A DNA stretch of 60,592 bases from Oscillatoriaceae cyanobacterium M33_DOE_052 (GCA_015296065.1 DVDU01000236.1:1-60592), one strand, 5' to 3'. Counted from the first letter of the stretch, positions 1 through 8,696 are shown. Notes: generated by a model not told the origin, from the letters alone. Translations and numbers: made by a program.

Positions 1-32
1 CCCCCCTGGTCCCTCGGAGCTAGGCAATCAGG

Positions 33-72
33 ACCAAGGACAAATGACCAAGGACAAATAACCAAGGAGCAA
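33..72. repeat. 7-bp tandem repeat array upstream of futA
   Basis: Degenerate copies of a GGACAAA/TGACCAA heptamer, the commonest intergenic repeat of this window (STRR-like). The last unit carries AAGGAG seven bases before the futA ATG, so the repeat seems to provide the ribosome binding site. Confidence 0.8.
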
Positions 73-73
73 T

Positions 74-1123
74 ATGCAAAAAATCACAAGGCGGGTATTT
101 TTGGCTGGTGGCGCGGCAATGGCGGCGGTAGCTGTGGGAGAGTTGGGCAGTGGAAGGACTTCGCTGGCCCAAGGTGGTACGGTGAATTTGTATTCGGCTC
201 GCCACTATGACACTGATAGTCAGCTATATAGCAGCTTTACTTCTAAAACCGGGATTAAGGTGAATTTGGTGCAGGGTAGCGCTGAGGAATTGCTGGAACG
301 GATTAAAAGTGAGGGGGCGAATAGTCCGGCGGATGTTTTGATTACGGTGGATGCGGGAAACCTTTGGCGTGCGGACAGTCAGGGGTTATTCCAGCCGGTG
401 TCTTCCCAAGTGTTGCAGGGGATTCCGGGCAATTTGCGCCATCCGCAAGGACATTGGTTTGGCTTGTCGATGCGGGCGCGGGCGATTATGTATAACAAAA
501 ATAAGGTGAATCCGGCGCAGCTATCGACTTATGAGGATTTGGCGGCGCAGAAGTGGCGGGGTAAAATTTTGATTCGCTCTTCTAGTAATGTTTATAATCA
601 GTCCCTGGTGGCGTCTTTGATTGCGGTTCATGGGGCGCAAAAGACGGAGCAGTGGGCGCGAGCTTTGGTGGCGAATTTTGCCAGACCTCCAGAGGGGAAT
701 GATACTGCCCAAATTACGGCTTGTGCGGCGGGGATGGGAGATATCGCGATCGCCAATAGCTATTATTTGGTACGGTTGGCAAAATCGAGTAATCCGCAAG
801 AGCGGGCGATCGCCGATCGGGTGGGGATGTTCTTTCCCAACCAGCGCGATCGAGGCACCCACGTCAATATCAGCGGCGCCGGAGTCCTCAAATACGCCCC
901 CAACAAAGCCGGTGCTATTAAATTTATCGAACATATGGCTAGCACCCAAGCTCAGCAAATCTTTGCTAGCGGTAACAACGAATATCCCGTAGTTTCTGGC
1001 GTTCCCTTGGACTCGGTACTGCAACGTTATGGCACTTTCAAAAGTGACCCCATCAACGTCGCCTCCTTGGGTAGCAACAACTCCGAAGCTATCAAAATCA
1101 TGGACCGGGTTGGCTGGAAATAA
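74..1123 (+). CDS. futA: Ferric iron ABC transporter substrate-binding protein (FutA/IdiA family)
   Basis: Periplasmic Fe(III)-binding protein that feeds an ABC iron importer (FutB/FutC in Synechocystis). The 349-residue product starts with a twin-arginine signal (RRVFLAGG near residue 6), followed by the family segment YSARHYDTD. A tyrosine pair at about 230-231 (NSYYLVR) matches the iron-coordinating tyrosines of the family. The ATG follows AAGGAG with good spacing. No permease or ATPase gene is adjacent, so it is a stand-alone binding protein here. Family assignment is firm; whether it is FutA1-like, FutA2-like or IdiA cannot be decided by eye. Confidence 0.92.
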   Translation: MQKITRRVFLAGGAAMAAVAVGELGSGRTSLAQGGTVNLYSARHYDTDSQLYSSFTSKTGIKVNLVQGSAEELLERIKSEGANSPADVLITVDAGNLWRADSQGLFQPVSSQVLQGIPGNLRHPQGHWFGLSMRARAIMYNKNKVNPAQLSTYEDLAAQKWRGKILIRSSSNVYNQSLVASLIAVHGAQKTEQWARALVANFARPPEGNDTAQITACAAGMGDIAIANSYYLVRLAKSSNPQERAIADRVGMFFPNQRDRGTHVNISGAGVLKYAPNKAGAIKFIEHMASTQAQQIFASGNNEYPVVSGVPLDSVLQRYGTFKSDPINVASLGSNNSEAIKIMDRVGWK

Positions 1124-1147
1124 TCTCCCAGACTCCCAAGCTCTATT

Positions 1148-1207
1148 AGGTTTGTAGTAGGGCTTTAGCCCTTCCGATCGGAAGGGCTAAAGCCTTACTA
1201 CAAACCT
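1148..1207. repeat. Long inverted repeat, GTAGTAGGGCTTTAGCC family
   Basis: Two 28-base arms, one mismatch, around a 4-base centre. It lies between two convergent genes and could terminate both. The same GTAGT-A/T-GGGCTTTAGCCC core recurs at 23266-23345 and, inside a coding sequence, at 55325-55487, so it is an interspersed palindromic repeat family rather than a dedicated terminator. Confidence 0.85.
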
Positions 1208-1218
1208 GGTTTTTTCCC

Positions 1219-1716
1219 CTACTTTTCTATCGTGCCATCAGGTTTAATCGCGCCTTTAAAATCTGCACCTTTCACATTGGCACCTTCTAAATTCGCACTA
1301 CCCAAGTCAGCATCATTAAACTTGGCATCAGTGAGGTTAGCGCCGGTCAAATTTGCTCCCCGCAAAAACGCACCAGCTAATTGAGCTTTACTCAAATCAG
1401 CATTACTGAGATTCGCCTGAGACAATCCCGCCCCACTGAGGTTAACACCTTTCAGCTTCGCACCAGTCAGATTGACGCTATCGAGAAAAGCGCCGCTGAG
1501 ATTGGCATTTTCCAGGTTAGCGTTAGTGAGGTTAGCACCATTCAGTTTGGCATTTGTCAAGTCCGCACCTTTGAGGTTGGCACCGGTTAGGTCACAATTT
1601 AGGCATTCTTTGGTTTTTAGCCAGTCGTCATTTTTGGCCGCTGGGGCGCTGCATCCCGCCACTAGGGAAAAGATGGCGATAAATGATAATGCTTTAGCGG
1701 GGATATTCTGTCTCAT
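1219..1716 (-). CDS. Pentapeptide-repeat lipoprotein
   Basis: An export signal ends in the lipobox L-V-A-G-C, so the mature protein should be lipid-anchored at an extracytoplasmic membrane face. It is followed by about 20 tandem A(D/N)LXX pentapeptides (for example ANLKG, ADLTN, AKLNG), which form a right-handed quadrilateral beta-helix. The ATG at 1716 is preferred over one eight codons upstream because it follows AGGA with good spacing and directly starts the signal peptide. Pentapeptide proteins are abundant in cyanobacteria and mostly lack a known function; no partner is evident here. Confidence 0.85.
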   Translation of the reverse strand: MRQNIPAKALSFIAIFSLVAGCSAPAAKNDDWLKTKECLNCDLTGANLKGADLTNAKLNGANLTNANLENANLSGAFLDSVNLTGAKLKGVNLSGAGLSQANLSNADLSKAQLAGAFLRGANLTGANLTDAKFNDADLGSANLEGANVKGADFKGAIKPDGTIEK

Positions 1717-1822
1717 TTTTGTCCTAGTCAAACACTGCATTGTTATTTTAATACCTCAATAGGCAGTAATATCAAATTTGGTTAATTTTAGCGGATAATT
1801 TTTTTTCGGTGTCGTCTGTTGG

Positions 1823-1940
1823 CTGGTTGCGCTCATAGACAAGTTAAGATTTGTAACTAAGTGTTGAATTTTTTTAACGGCTATGATTAGGATAGGATGC
1901 AGTAGGGTAGAACCGGAAAAGTACCTAGGCACGCTGAGCC
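1823..1940 (+). repeat. 118-bp direct repeat, copy 1, with promoter-like boxes
   Basis: Matches 2392-2509 over exactly 118 bp without gaps, roughly 85% by eye. It holds the palindromic block GTTA-N7-TAAC, then TTGAAT (1864-1869) and TAGGAT (1888-1893) 18 bases apart, then a well conserved 45-base tract that would be transcribed. The stretch 1741-2089 has no other gene. The two copies bracket the small antitoxin-like gene at 2090-2299. Confidence 0.75.
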
Positions 1941-2089
1941 GAAATTAAATTACAGAAAACTTGGTACTGTGAACGGGTGTAAGGAACTCTTAGGGGGTTC
2001 AAATCGGAGTCGATCGGAGTTTCAGGCACAAGATTTAATGATAAAGTTTGTTATAAAAACAAAATGTAAATAATCTAGAAAATAAACTA

Positions 2090-2299
2090 ATGAAACCGGA
2101 ATACGATTTGTCAAAAATGCAAAAAAGACCTAATCCCTTTGCTAAGCAGTTGAAAAAACAAGTCACGCTTTCCGTGGGGATTGATGTGATTGAATATTTT
2201 CAAATCATGGCTCAAGAAGAAGGAATATCTTATGAAGAGCTAATTAATCTTTATTTGCAAGATTGTGTTAGTTCTGGGCGCAAATTATCTGTTAAGTAG
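2090..2299 (+). CDS. Antitoxin-like small protein (BrnA/CopG type), no toxin partner
   Basis: 69 residues: a charged N-terminal segment (RPNPFAKQLKKQV), a strand TLSVGIDV and two helices ending ISYEELINLYLQDC. This is the ribbon-helix-helix layout of BrnA/CopG-type antitoxins, which bind DNA and normally neutralise a neighbouring RNase toxin. No BrnT-like or other toxin ORF lies next to it. The gene sits between two 118-bp direct repeats and could be transcribed from the promoter boxes of the first. It may be an orphan regulator or a relic of a toxin-antitoxin pair. Confidence 0.65.
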   Translation: MKPEYDLSKMQKRPNPFAKQLKKQVTLSVGIDVIEYFQIMAQEEGISYEELINLYLQDCVSSGRKLSVK

Positions 2300-2391
2300 C
2301 ATTTCTGGTCAACCAATAACCACCTCTATAGGGAAACATTCTATGGAGGTAAATCGTACTTTTACAGAGACGATGCGCCTCTGGCTGGTTG

Positions 2392-2509
2392 CTGGTTGCG
2401 CTGATAGACAAGTTAAGATTTGTAACTAGGTAGTTGACATTTTCAAACCCTATGATTAGGATAGGATGCAGTAGGTTGGAACCGGGAAAGTACCTAGGCA
2501 CGTTGAGCC
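2392..2509 (+). repeat. 118-bp direct repeat, copy 2
   Basis: Second copy of the element at 1823-1940, ending 84 bases before the start of the NACHT-protein N-terminal gene. Conservation is highest upstream of the -35 box and from the -10 box into the presumed transcript. Paired bases such as AGGT/ACCT (GGTA/TACC in copy 1) flank the conserved transcribed core, which hints at a hairpin leader. Confidence 0.75.
2434..2462 (+). promoter_or_regulatory. Sigma-70 promoter for the NACHT locus
   Basis: TTGACA, 17-base spacer, TAGGAT. Upstream is GTTAAGATTTGTAAC with terminal inverted GTTA/TAAC, a candidate operator. A closely matching arrangement with the same 6-base gap stands before the antitoxin-like gene at 10601. 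Confidence 0.6.
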
Positions 2510-2593
2510 TAAGCTCTGACCCAATGGGAAAAGGGCAGCGAATCGGTGTTCACCAACCACCAGAAGGGCTATTTTCATCTTTTATTTAAGATT

Positions 2594-3016
2594 ATGGAAC
2601 CTTTATTGGCAGCTACGGTAGCACTAGGAACAATCCTCGGCACGAAAACTTTAGAGAAAACAGGCGAAAAAATTGGCGAAACATTGTTTGAAAAAACCAA
2701 GCAATTTTTAACAAATCTTAACGCAGCAAGTCCCACGACAGTAACGGCGATCGAATTGGCACCTGAGCCACCCCTAAATTATAGTCAAATCATCCCCACG
2801 ATTCAAGCCGCAGCCGAAAAACGACCCGAATTAATGGCACAAATTCAAGAATTAGCCGAATTAGGGCAACAAGAACCTAAAATTATTCCTCATATCCAGA
2901 CTGCGATAAATAATCTTAGTCAATCTAACCCATCGATAGTTATTAATAGTAAACTAGCTGAGAAGATTGGAAATGTAATTCAGGGAGGCAACAATACCAT
3001 CAATCAGAACTTTTGA
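2594..3016 (+). CDS. N-terminal part of a NACHT protein, ended by an in-frame TGA
   Basis: 140 residues beginning MEPLLAATVALGTILGTK, a helical opening that, to my recollection, is shared by many cyanobacterial proteins that continue into NACHT or repeat domains. The C-terminal part has E-K-x-G-N-V-I-Q-G-G-N-N followed by NQNF, then TGA at 3014-3016. The same frame then stays open for 50 sense codons into the GTG at 3167, and those codons encode a segment (DINWREFCQNALAERQ) that reads like the linker before NACHT domains. I infer a once-continuous gene with a nonsense change, or readthrough. The GTG at 2546 is an alternative start, but the ATG at 2594 begins the recognisable family sequence. 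Confidence 0.6.
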   Translation: MEPLLAATVALGTILGTKTLEKTGEKIGETLFEKTKQFLTNLNAASPTTVTAIELAPEPPLNYSQIIPTIQAAAEKRPELMAQIQELAELGQQEPKIIPHIQTAINNLSQSNPSIVINSKLAEKIGNVIQGGNNTINQNF

Positions 3017-3166
3017 CTGGAGTCGCCCGATGGGAACCGGGCAAAGTCGATTCCCGATATTAATTGGCGCGAATTCTGTCAAAACGCCTTAGCAGAAAGA
3101 CAACGACTGACAAGCAATCCCCTCACTACTGGTGACGGGGTAGAGTTTACTTTTGATGATATTTAT

Positions 3167-6100
3167 GTGCCTTTGGGACTGGTGGAAAAGGTAAAGAAAG
3201 AAAAACGCCCTGGGGAGATTTCACCAGAGGAAGGTTCGCAATTTTATCAGCCAGAAAAAGAGTATGAAGAAGTTACCCGCACTTATAAAAATGATGAGTT
3301 TTTCGCCCAAGTGCTGAAACAGGGGCAAAGTCCGAAAAGTCAAGGGCGCAGGTTAGCGGTGACGGGGGAACCGGGGGCGGGGAAAACGACACTGTTACAG
3401 AAAATAGCTCAATGGGTAGCCGCAGAGACAGAGCGGGATGTAGCAATTTGGGTGTCTTTGGCAGATTTGCAGGAGCGAACTGTTGAGAAGTACCTGCTGC
3501 AAAAGTGGCTTAAAGATGTTCTGGGGGCGGTGCGGGTAACGCCGGAAATGGAAGACGCGCTGGCGTTGCTGTTTAAGAGTGGGCGAGTGTGGCTGTTGCT
3601 GGATGGGGTGGATGAAATGGCGGCGGATGGCAACCCCCTAGGGACGGTAGCGGCTCAGATTAGCAGTTGGGTTGCTTCTGCGCGGGTGGTGGTGACTTGT
3701 CGCCAGAATGTCTGGGATGCGGGGAAAAATGCCCTGGAAGGGTTTGATGTTTATCGCAATCTGGATTTTGACTACCCGGAGGGGGTGGGGCAATTTATTC
3801 ATCGCTGGTTTGCGCGTCACCCAGAGTTAGGGGAGCGGTTGCTGGCAGAATTAGCCCAAGCAGGAAAAGAGCGGATTCGGGATACAGTGAGAAATCCTCT
3901 GCGGTTGGCGCTGTTGTGTCGCGCTTGGCAAATTCGCCAGGGGGGTTTACCGGAAACCAAGGCGGGGCTATATAAGCAGTTTGAGAAGGCGCTGTATGAG
4001 TGGAAGAAGGAGAAATTTCGCACCAATTCCCAGCAGCGAAAGGATTTGAATGCAGCTTTGGGCAGGTTGGCGCTGCGGGGGATGGAGCAATCTGAGTCTC
4101 GGTTTCGGTTAAGGGAAGGTTTGGTAACGGAGGTTTTGGGAGAAACTGATGAGCCGTTGTGTCAGTTGGCGTTGCAGTTGGGTTGGTTGAATTTGGTAGG
4201 GGTGGCGGTGGAAAATCCCGATGAGCGGGTTTATGCGTTTTATCATCCGACGTTTCAGGAGTATTTTGCGGCGTTGACGGTGGATGATTGGGGTTATTTT
4301 TTGCATCATGTACCCGATAATCCGAGTTTGGGAACTTATCGGATTTTTGAGAAGCAGTGGAAAGAGGTGATTTTGCTGTGGTTTGGGCGGGAGAATGTGC
4401 AGAAGGAGAAGAAAGAGGCGTTTGTTATAAAATTGCTAGAGTTTGAGGATGGTTGTAAAGACCCAGAAGAATTTGTGGAAGAGTTAACAGAGTATTTGTA
4501 TGGATTGAGAGGTTGGATAGAGTATTTTTATTGGTATCAAACATTTTTATTGACTACCTCGCTAATAACTGAATTCAAGGAATGCAGCTTGACTGATGAA
4601 GTTTTACTTAAACTTATAAAGATGAGGCTTGACAATGGTGGAATCGACGAAAATAACAAGGAATTTTCATTATGTTATAGACCTATTCAGGTCACGGCTA
4701 ATGCTAGTATACAGCAAACATTCAAAGAAAGGCTTATTAAAAAATTAGTTGATATTTTGGAAGATATTGATATACATATAGAAAATTTAGATAGCCCACA
4801 GGATAGTATGGATTTAGCTATTGGGACAATAGTGAACGTAACTAATATTTTATTAGAATTAGAGCCAATCAATGAGGAAGCAATTGCAACTTTATTAAAA
4901 GTTATATCCTCGGTCAATAATGAGCCAGAAAAATTAAATAAATCTCCTGAGTTTTTAAGAAAGGCTATTAAAGTATTGGGAAAAGTTGCCCCTGAAAATT
5001 ATTTAGTAATAGAATGTTTACTAAGCCTTATAAAAAACTTATTACAATTTTATAGCATTGCGTCTTCTCAAAAAGGAAATATCGATATTCTCTTTCACAT
5101 TTGGGAGATCGTTGATAGTTTGGGCAATATTGCCTCTGGAAATTCTAGTGTAATTTCAGTTTTAATAGAAATTATGAAGACTGCTAATGCAAATGAAGAT
5201 ACTCTTCTTGAAAAAGTGGCAACCAGTCTAATTAAAATTGCTTCCAAGGATAAATTCGCTATTAGTGAGTTAAACAACATTATAAAAGATACCGAAAGTG
5301 AATTTACTTATGGCGAACGCACTTATATATTAGCTGTTTATACCTTAGCAAAAATTGATGAGCCAAAGCTCAAATATATTGACGCACTAATCACTACTTT
5401 AAAAAATACTGATTATTTAGACATGGGGAGTCTATCTGCTAATAAATTGAGCGAAGTTGTTTTTGGCATTCCAGAAGGAATCGTCAAATTACACAGACTT
5501 ATGGAAAACGGGAACGAATATATACGTTGTCAGGCTGCTTATATTTTAGCAAAAATAGACTCGCAAGATAAAAGTGCCATCAGCGTTTTAATTCAAATAC
5601 TTAAAAAAGCCAATTATAAACATACTCAATTTGAAGCGATTTTCGCCCTTAATAAAACTACTTCCAATAACCCTGTTGTTCTTACAGCAATTATGGAACT
5701 CTTAAAAGATATTAACAATGGAAATATACCTATTGAGGAAGATATAGATTTAGATATTTTTACTCAAGCGATGTGGATTTTAGAGAAATTTACCCCAGGT
5801 AATGAACAGGCGATTTTAGCATTGACAGGAGTTATCAAAAAATGTATAAAAGATAACAATGGAAATTTTTACATATTGGAAATGCTAAAATTGTCTATCT
5901 CTGCACTGGGAGAAATAGCTTCTAACAATTCAGAAGCGAAGGCATTATTAATTCAAGTTTTGAATCATTTTAACGAGAGATTTATAGTAAAATCTGAAGA
6001 TTTTGATAATAGTTGGGATATTTCTTTTTGGACAGCACTTAGTTTGTGGACAATTGAACCAAATAATAAAATAGCTATTACAGAGATTATTGATTTTTTT

Positions 6101-6820
6101 GAAGACAACAATTATGAGCGCCATGAATATTTTCTATATTTCTGGCGAAACTTGAAACACAATGAACAATATGCTAGTTTAGTAGCCCACTTCAAAAATC
6201 ATCTGACTAAAAAGACTAGGGACAAAGATCCTGATCTCTACTACTATTACTATACTCTCATCTGGCACTGTGCCCAAAATATGCCTTACCCAGATTTTTA
6301 CGAAGCATGGCACAGTCAACCTACTATTACCCTTCATCCAGAAGCACCCGATAATATCCCAGTTGGCAACACTCTTTTAACTCAATCTCTGGAAACCCAA
6401 ATTAATGATATCCTCTCCCAACTCCAACCCACTCCCCAAACTTACCCCATAGCTATCAACATTCAATCCCTAGCCGATGAAACAGACACCGGCGCTATTT
6501 GTCAAGAACTTTGCACCCTAATTTACTCCCTCGCACTCCCCGATACAGACATCCCCACTGTCAGCAACTTTGCCCAACTCAAACAACAGATTATCAACGT
6601 AAAACGCCAACTGCAAAAACGCCACCTAGCCCTAATTTTCCATGACTGTAAACCTCATCCCCCACTCCTCACCTGCTGTCGCAAAATGGCCGATGCTAAC
6701 CTGGGTTTACACATCCTCTGGATAACCGATGAAACCCTGGAAGCGCCTTTGCGCGGTTTTCCCCCCAATCAGGATAATTTGTTAGGGGCGATGCAAACTT
6801 GGATTGAGGAAATATGTTAA
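3167..6820 (+). CDS. NACHT/STAND NTPase with HEAT-like repeats
   Basis: 1217 residues from GTG; the true frame extends upstream to the TGA at 3014. NACHT NTPase: Walker A GEPGAGKTT at 67-75, Walker B WLLLDGVDE at about 142-150, then the winged-helix part (FYHPTFQEYFAAL near 360). Residues about 420-1020 are helical HEAT-like repeats and probably the sensor. The last ~130 residues contain HDCKPHPPLLTCC and look like the Cys/His-containing C-terminal domain of bacterial NACHT conflict proteins. Bacterial NACHT proteins of this kind include anti-phage defence proteins. Base composition changes sharply near 4440, GC-rich before and AT-rich after, suggesting domain exchange. No fused effector domain is visible. 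Confidence 0.85.
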   Translation: MPLGLVEKVKKEKRPGEISPEEGSQFYQPEKEYEEVTRTYKNDEFFAQVLKQGQSPKSQGRRLAVTGEPGAGKTTLLQKIAQWVAAETERDVAIWVSLADLQERTVEKYLLQKWLKDVLGAVRVTPEMEDALALLFKSGRVWLLLDGVDEMAADGNPLGTVAAQISSWVASARVVVTCRQNVWDAGKNALEGFDVYRNLDFDYPEGVGQFIHRWFARHPELGERLLAELAQAGKERIRDTVRNPLRLALLCRAWQIRQGGLPETKAGLYKQFEKALYEWKKEKFRTNSQQRKDLNAALGRLALRGMEQSESRFRLREGLVTEVLGETDEPLCQLALQLGWLNLVGVAVENPDERVYAFYHPTFQEYFAALTVDDWGYFLHHVPDNPSLGTYRIFEKQWKEVILLWFGRENVQKEKKEAFVIKLLEFEDGCKDPEEFVEELTEYLYGLRGWIEYFYWYQTFLLTTSLITEFKECSLTDEVLLKLIKMRLDNGGIDENNKEFSLCYRPIQVTANASIQQTFKERLIKKLVDILEDIDIHIENLDSPQDSMDLAIGTIVNVTNILLELEPINEEAIATLLKVISSVNNEPEKLNKSPEFLRKAIKVLGKVAPENYLVIECLLSLIKNLLQFYSIASSQKGNIDILFHIWEIVDSLGNIASGNSSVISVLIEIMKTANANEDTLLEKVATSLIKIASKDKFAISELNNIIKDTESEFTYGERTYILAVYTLAKIDEPKLKYIDALITTLKNTDYLDMGSLSANKLSEVVFGIPEGIVKLHRLMENGNEYIRCQAAYILAKIDSQDKSAISVLIQILKKANYKHTQFEAIFALNKTTSNNPVVLTAIMELLKDINNGNIPIEEDIDLDIFTQAMWILEKFTPGNEQAILALTGVIKKCIKDNNGNFYILEMLKLSISALGEIASNNSEAKALLIQVLNHFNERFIVKSEDFDNSWDISFWTALSLWTIEPNNKIAITEIIDFFEDNNYERHEYFLYFWRNLKHNEQYASLVAHFKNHLTKKTRDKDPDLYYYYYTLIWHCAQNMPYPDFYEAWHSQPTITLHPEAPDNIPVGNTLLTQSLETQINDILSQLQPTPQTYPIAINIQSLADETDTGAICQELCTLIYSLALPDTDIPTVSNFAQLKQQIINVKRQLQKRHLALIFHDCKPHPPLLTCCRKMADANLGLHILWITDETLEAPLRGFPPNQDNLLGAMQTWIEEIC

Positions 6821-6855
6821 AATTATGCCAGCCTACACATCAATATCCATATACT

Positions 6856-7065
6856 ATGATTAAAATAATTAATGTCACGGGGTTAAAACCCGAACAAATA
6901 GAACAAATTCAATCCATTATCGAGGCGTTTAAAGCTAAAAACCAACTCGATAATTTAACAAATTCTCAAATGAGCAAAAAAATCCCATATATCATGGATA
7001 CTTTAACAGAAAACCCGATTCAAGTCAATGGTTTCCTCACCCGCAAAGAGATTTATGAACGTTAA
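6856..7065 (+). CDS. Antitoxin-like small protein, no toxin partner
   Basis: 69 residues from the ATG at 6856: IKIINVTGLKPEQIEQIQS, a helical middle, and the C-terminal tail NPIQVNGFLTRKEIYER. I recall this tail from cyanobacterial antitoxins that precede PIN-domain RNase genes, where it wraps the toxin. No PIN or other toxin ORF follows; the next 150 bases are an inverted repeat. An ATG at 6814 overlaps the NACHT stop, so coupling with that gene is possible. The related tail VPGWRNKLTRDDIYQL occurs in the orphan gene at 10601. Confidence 0.6.
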   Translation: MIKIINVTGLKPEQIEQIQSIIEAFKAKNQLDNLTNSQMSKKIPYIMDTLTENPIQVNGFLTRKEIYER

Positions 7066-7079
7066 TAATGATGAAAAGA

Positions 7080-7145
7080 GGGCGAAGCATTCCGGTATAT
7101 AGGTTTGGGTTAAAAGCTGAGATTTATTGCCGGAATGCTTCGCCC
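7080..7145. repeat. Inverted repeat, GGGCGAAGCATTCCGG family
   Basis: Perfect 16-base arms around a 34-base loop. A second copy with one mismatch is at 12400-12445, so this is a small dispersed palindrome or MITE-like family. Confidence 0.85.
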
Positions 7146-7222
7146 CTACAATGGTCGATAAAATCTCCAAATATTTGTGTTTTTTGGTGTTTCTGGAGAG
7201 GCTGAGGGACGCTTGGGGCAAT

Positions 7223-7816
7223 TTATTTAATCACCCGAAAAGTTAGATTAATTCTGGGCTGAGTCGATTTAGCCGTTTTCGGAACGTGATGTTGCCAAAA
7301 CTTCTGCGTGTCACCACCCATAGTTAAAAAATCGCCATCACTTAAATTCAGTTCGGCTCTGATTTGATGATTATCCCTCCGTCTAAAAATAAACCGCCTG
7401 CTGTCTCCCAAACTCAGAGAACCAATTACCGCACCTTTGGCTAGGTCTTTTTCATCATCACTATGCCACCCAATATAATCTTGACCATCTCGATATAAAT
7501 TCAGCAAAACTCCATTAAACTCTGTATCAACCAAAGGCTCGATTTTGGCTTTGATTTGTAATAGGGGTTCATTCCAGGGTAAGGGTTCCATCTTAACGCC
7601 GGAATAGGTATAACCCTGAGTTCCATAGTAAGCAGTTAACCGAGGCTGAAGCACCGATTTACCAAAAATTTTAATCGGTTCCTGTTTCCAGGCTATTTGA
7701 TTCAATAAATCGGTCAAAAGCTGGGTGCTTGCGGGCGGTTGAAATAGGCGAGGATAGAAAATAACCTCGGCATTTGGCATATCTAATTTTTGGCCAAGGG
7801 GATTTATGTTAGGCAT
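7223..7816 (-). CDS. alkB: AlkB-family 2-oxoglutarate/Fe(II) dioxygenase
   Basis: Oxidatively removes alkyl groups from DNA or RNA bases. 197 residues, the usual size for short AlkB homologues. Iron ligands H118-x-D120 (WHSDDE) and a C-terminal histidine at 176/177 (HHVPK), with 2-oxoglutarate-binding arginines at about 188 and 194 (R-I-N-L-T-F-R). The substrate-lid segment YGTQGYTYSG is typical. A second ATG 12 codons downstream is an alternative start. It is a single gene with no repair operon around it. Whether it acts on DNA, RNA or protein cannot be told from sequence. Confidence 0.9.
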   Translation of the reverse strand: MPNINPLGQKLDMPNAEVIFYPRLFQPPASTQLLTDLLNQIAWKQEPIKIFGKSVLQPRLTAYYGTQGYTYSGVKMEPLPWNEPLLQIKAKIEPLVDTEFNGVLLNLYRDGQDYIGWHSDDEKDLAKGAVIGSLSLGDSRRFIFRRRDNHQIRAELNLSDGDFLTMGGDTQKFWQHHVPKTAKSTQPRINLTFRVIK

Positions 7817-8288
7817 AGGGATGCTCCTTTGGCGATAAACCCGGTTTTTCTGGAAATCATCAATCGGCTATATATAGCCATTCTAAATCAATCGAGAAAT
7901 AAACCCTCACCCCCGCCCCCTCTCCCAAGTCGGGGAGTAAGACTCGGACAGGGGGAAGATGGGGAAGAGGGGTTCGGGGCTGATGAATGGAACGGGTCCC
8001 TAGAGATTTACAAAGGGGTTGGGGGATAGGGGGCAGTAAACCTACGCTTGTAAGCTCCCCGTCCCCCTTTTCCCCACAATTGGGGGGTCGGAGTTGGGCT
8101 TTGATACTAAGTAGCTTGACATAATTAAAGTTAATATTGCAGCAAGGGGATCCAAAATACCTGGATTCCCGCCTGCGCGGGAATGACAGTTTTTTTGGAG
8201 CATTGAGTCCAAATATGGAGATAATCCGGTTGACAGCACGCCCAATGACCGAAAAAGAAAAGCAGAGATACAGGCAATGGAGGGATAG
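7817..8288. other. Non-coding stretch made of repeats
   Basis: No gene is supported. It contains a CCCTCACCCCCGCCCCC-type G/C-rich repeat near 7905-7960 and the palindrome ATTCCCGC-CTGC-GCGGGAAT at 8165-8184, a REP-like sequence found in many bacteria. Confidence 0.6.
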
Positions 8289-8540
8289 ATGAATAGTAAA
8301 GTAATTCCCCAAAGTGACTCGATTCAAGAGTTAGCTAATTTCTGGGATAGTCACGACTTAACTGATTTTGAATCTGACTTATCAGAAGTGACAGAAAAAG
8401 TGTTTCAGCGAGATGATTTAGTCCAAATTCAATTGCCAAAACAAGATTTAGAAAATATAAAAAAAATGGCCAAATCAAAAGGCATTGATTACACTGATTT
8501 AATCAGGGAATGGGTGCTAACTCAGGTGCGAACCGCGTGA
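8289..8540 (+). CDS. CopG-type antitoxin-like protein, no toxin partner
   Basis: 83 residues. The N-terminal half ELANFWDSHDLTDFESDL is the hallmark opening of a CopG-like antitoxin family; the second half (VQIQLPKQDLENIKKMAKSKG then YTDLIREWV) is the ribbon-helix-helix fold. Such proteins repress their own operon and pair with a small RNase toxin. Neither side has a toxin ORF: upstream is a repeat region and downstream is a decamer repeat and the AbiE promoter. It is an orphan antitoxin or a stand-alone regulator. Confidence 0.7.
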   Translation: MNSKVIPQSDSIQELANFWDSHDLTDFESDLSEVTEKVFQRDDLVQIQLPKQDLENIKKMAKSKGIDYTDLIREWVLTQVRTA

Positions 8541-8605
8541 GCGGTTGCACTGGTGCAGTTGCAGTAATCATCTCTTGGGGGAAACTTTCCTGAAAAGGCG
8601 ATCGC

Positions 8606-8650
8606 CCCTGAGCCCCCCTGAGCCCCCCTGAGCGTCCCTGAGCGCCCTTG
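8606..8650. repeat. Short tandem decamer repeat
   Basis: About four copies of CCTGAGCGCC/CCTGAGCCCC between the orphan antitoxin and the AbiE promoter. Confidence 0.7.
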
Positions 8651-8696
8651 CCTTAAGTCCCCCCTCTAATTCCATATTCGGGAATAACAGGGATAG

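Noticed and set aside
1381-1762. Plus-strand ORFs opposite the pentapeptide-repeat gene
   Set aside because: They are mirror products of the repetitive pentapeptide coding sequence with no family match.
7066-7222. PIN toxin gene expected after the antitoxin-like gene at 6856
   Set aside because: The stretch contains only a 66-bp inverted repeat; no toxin-length frame on either strand.
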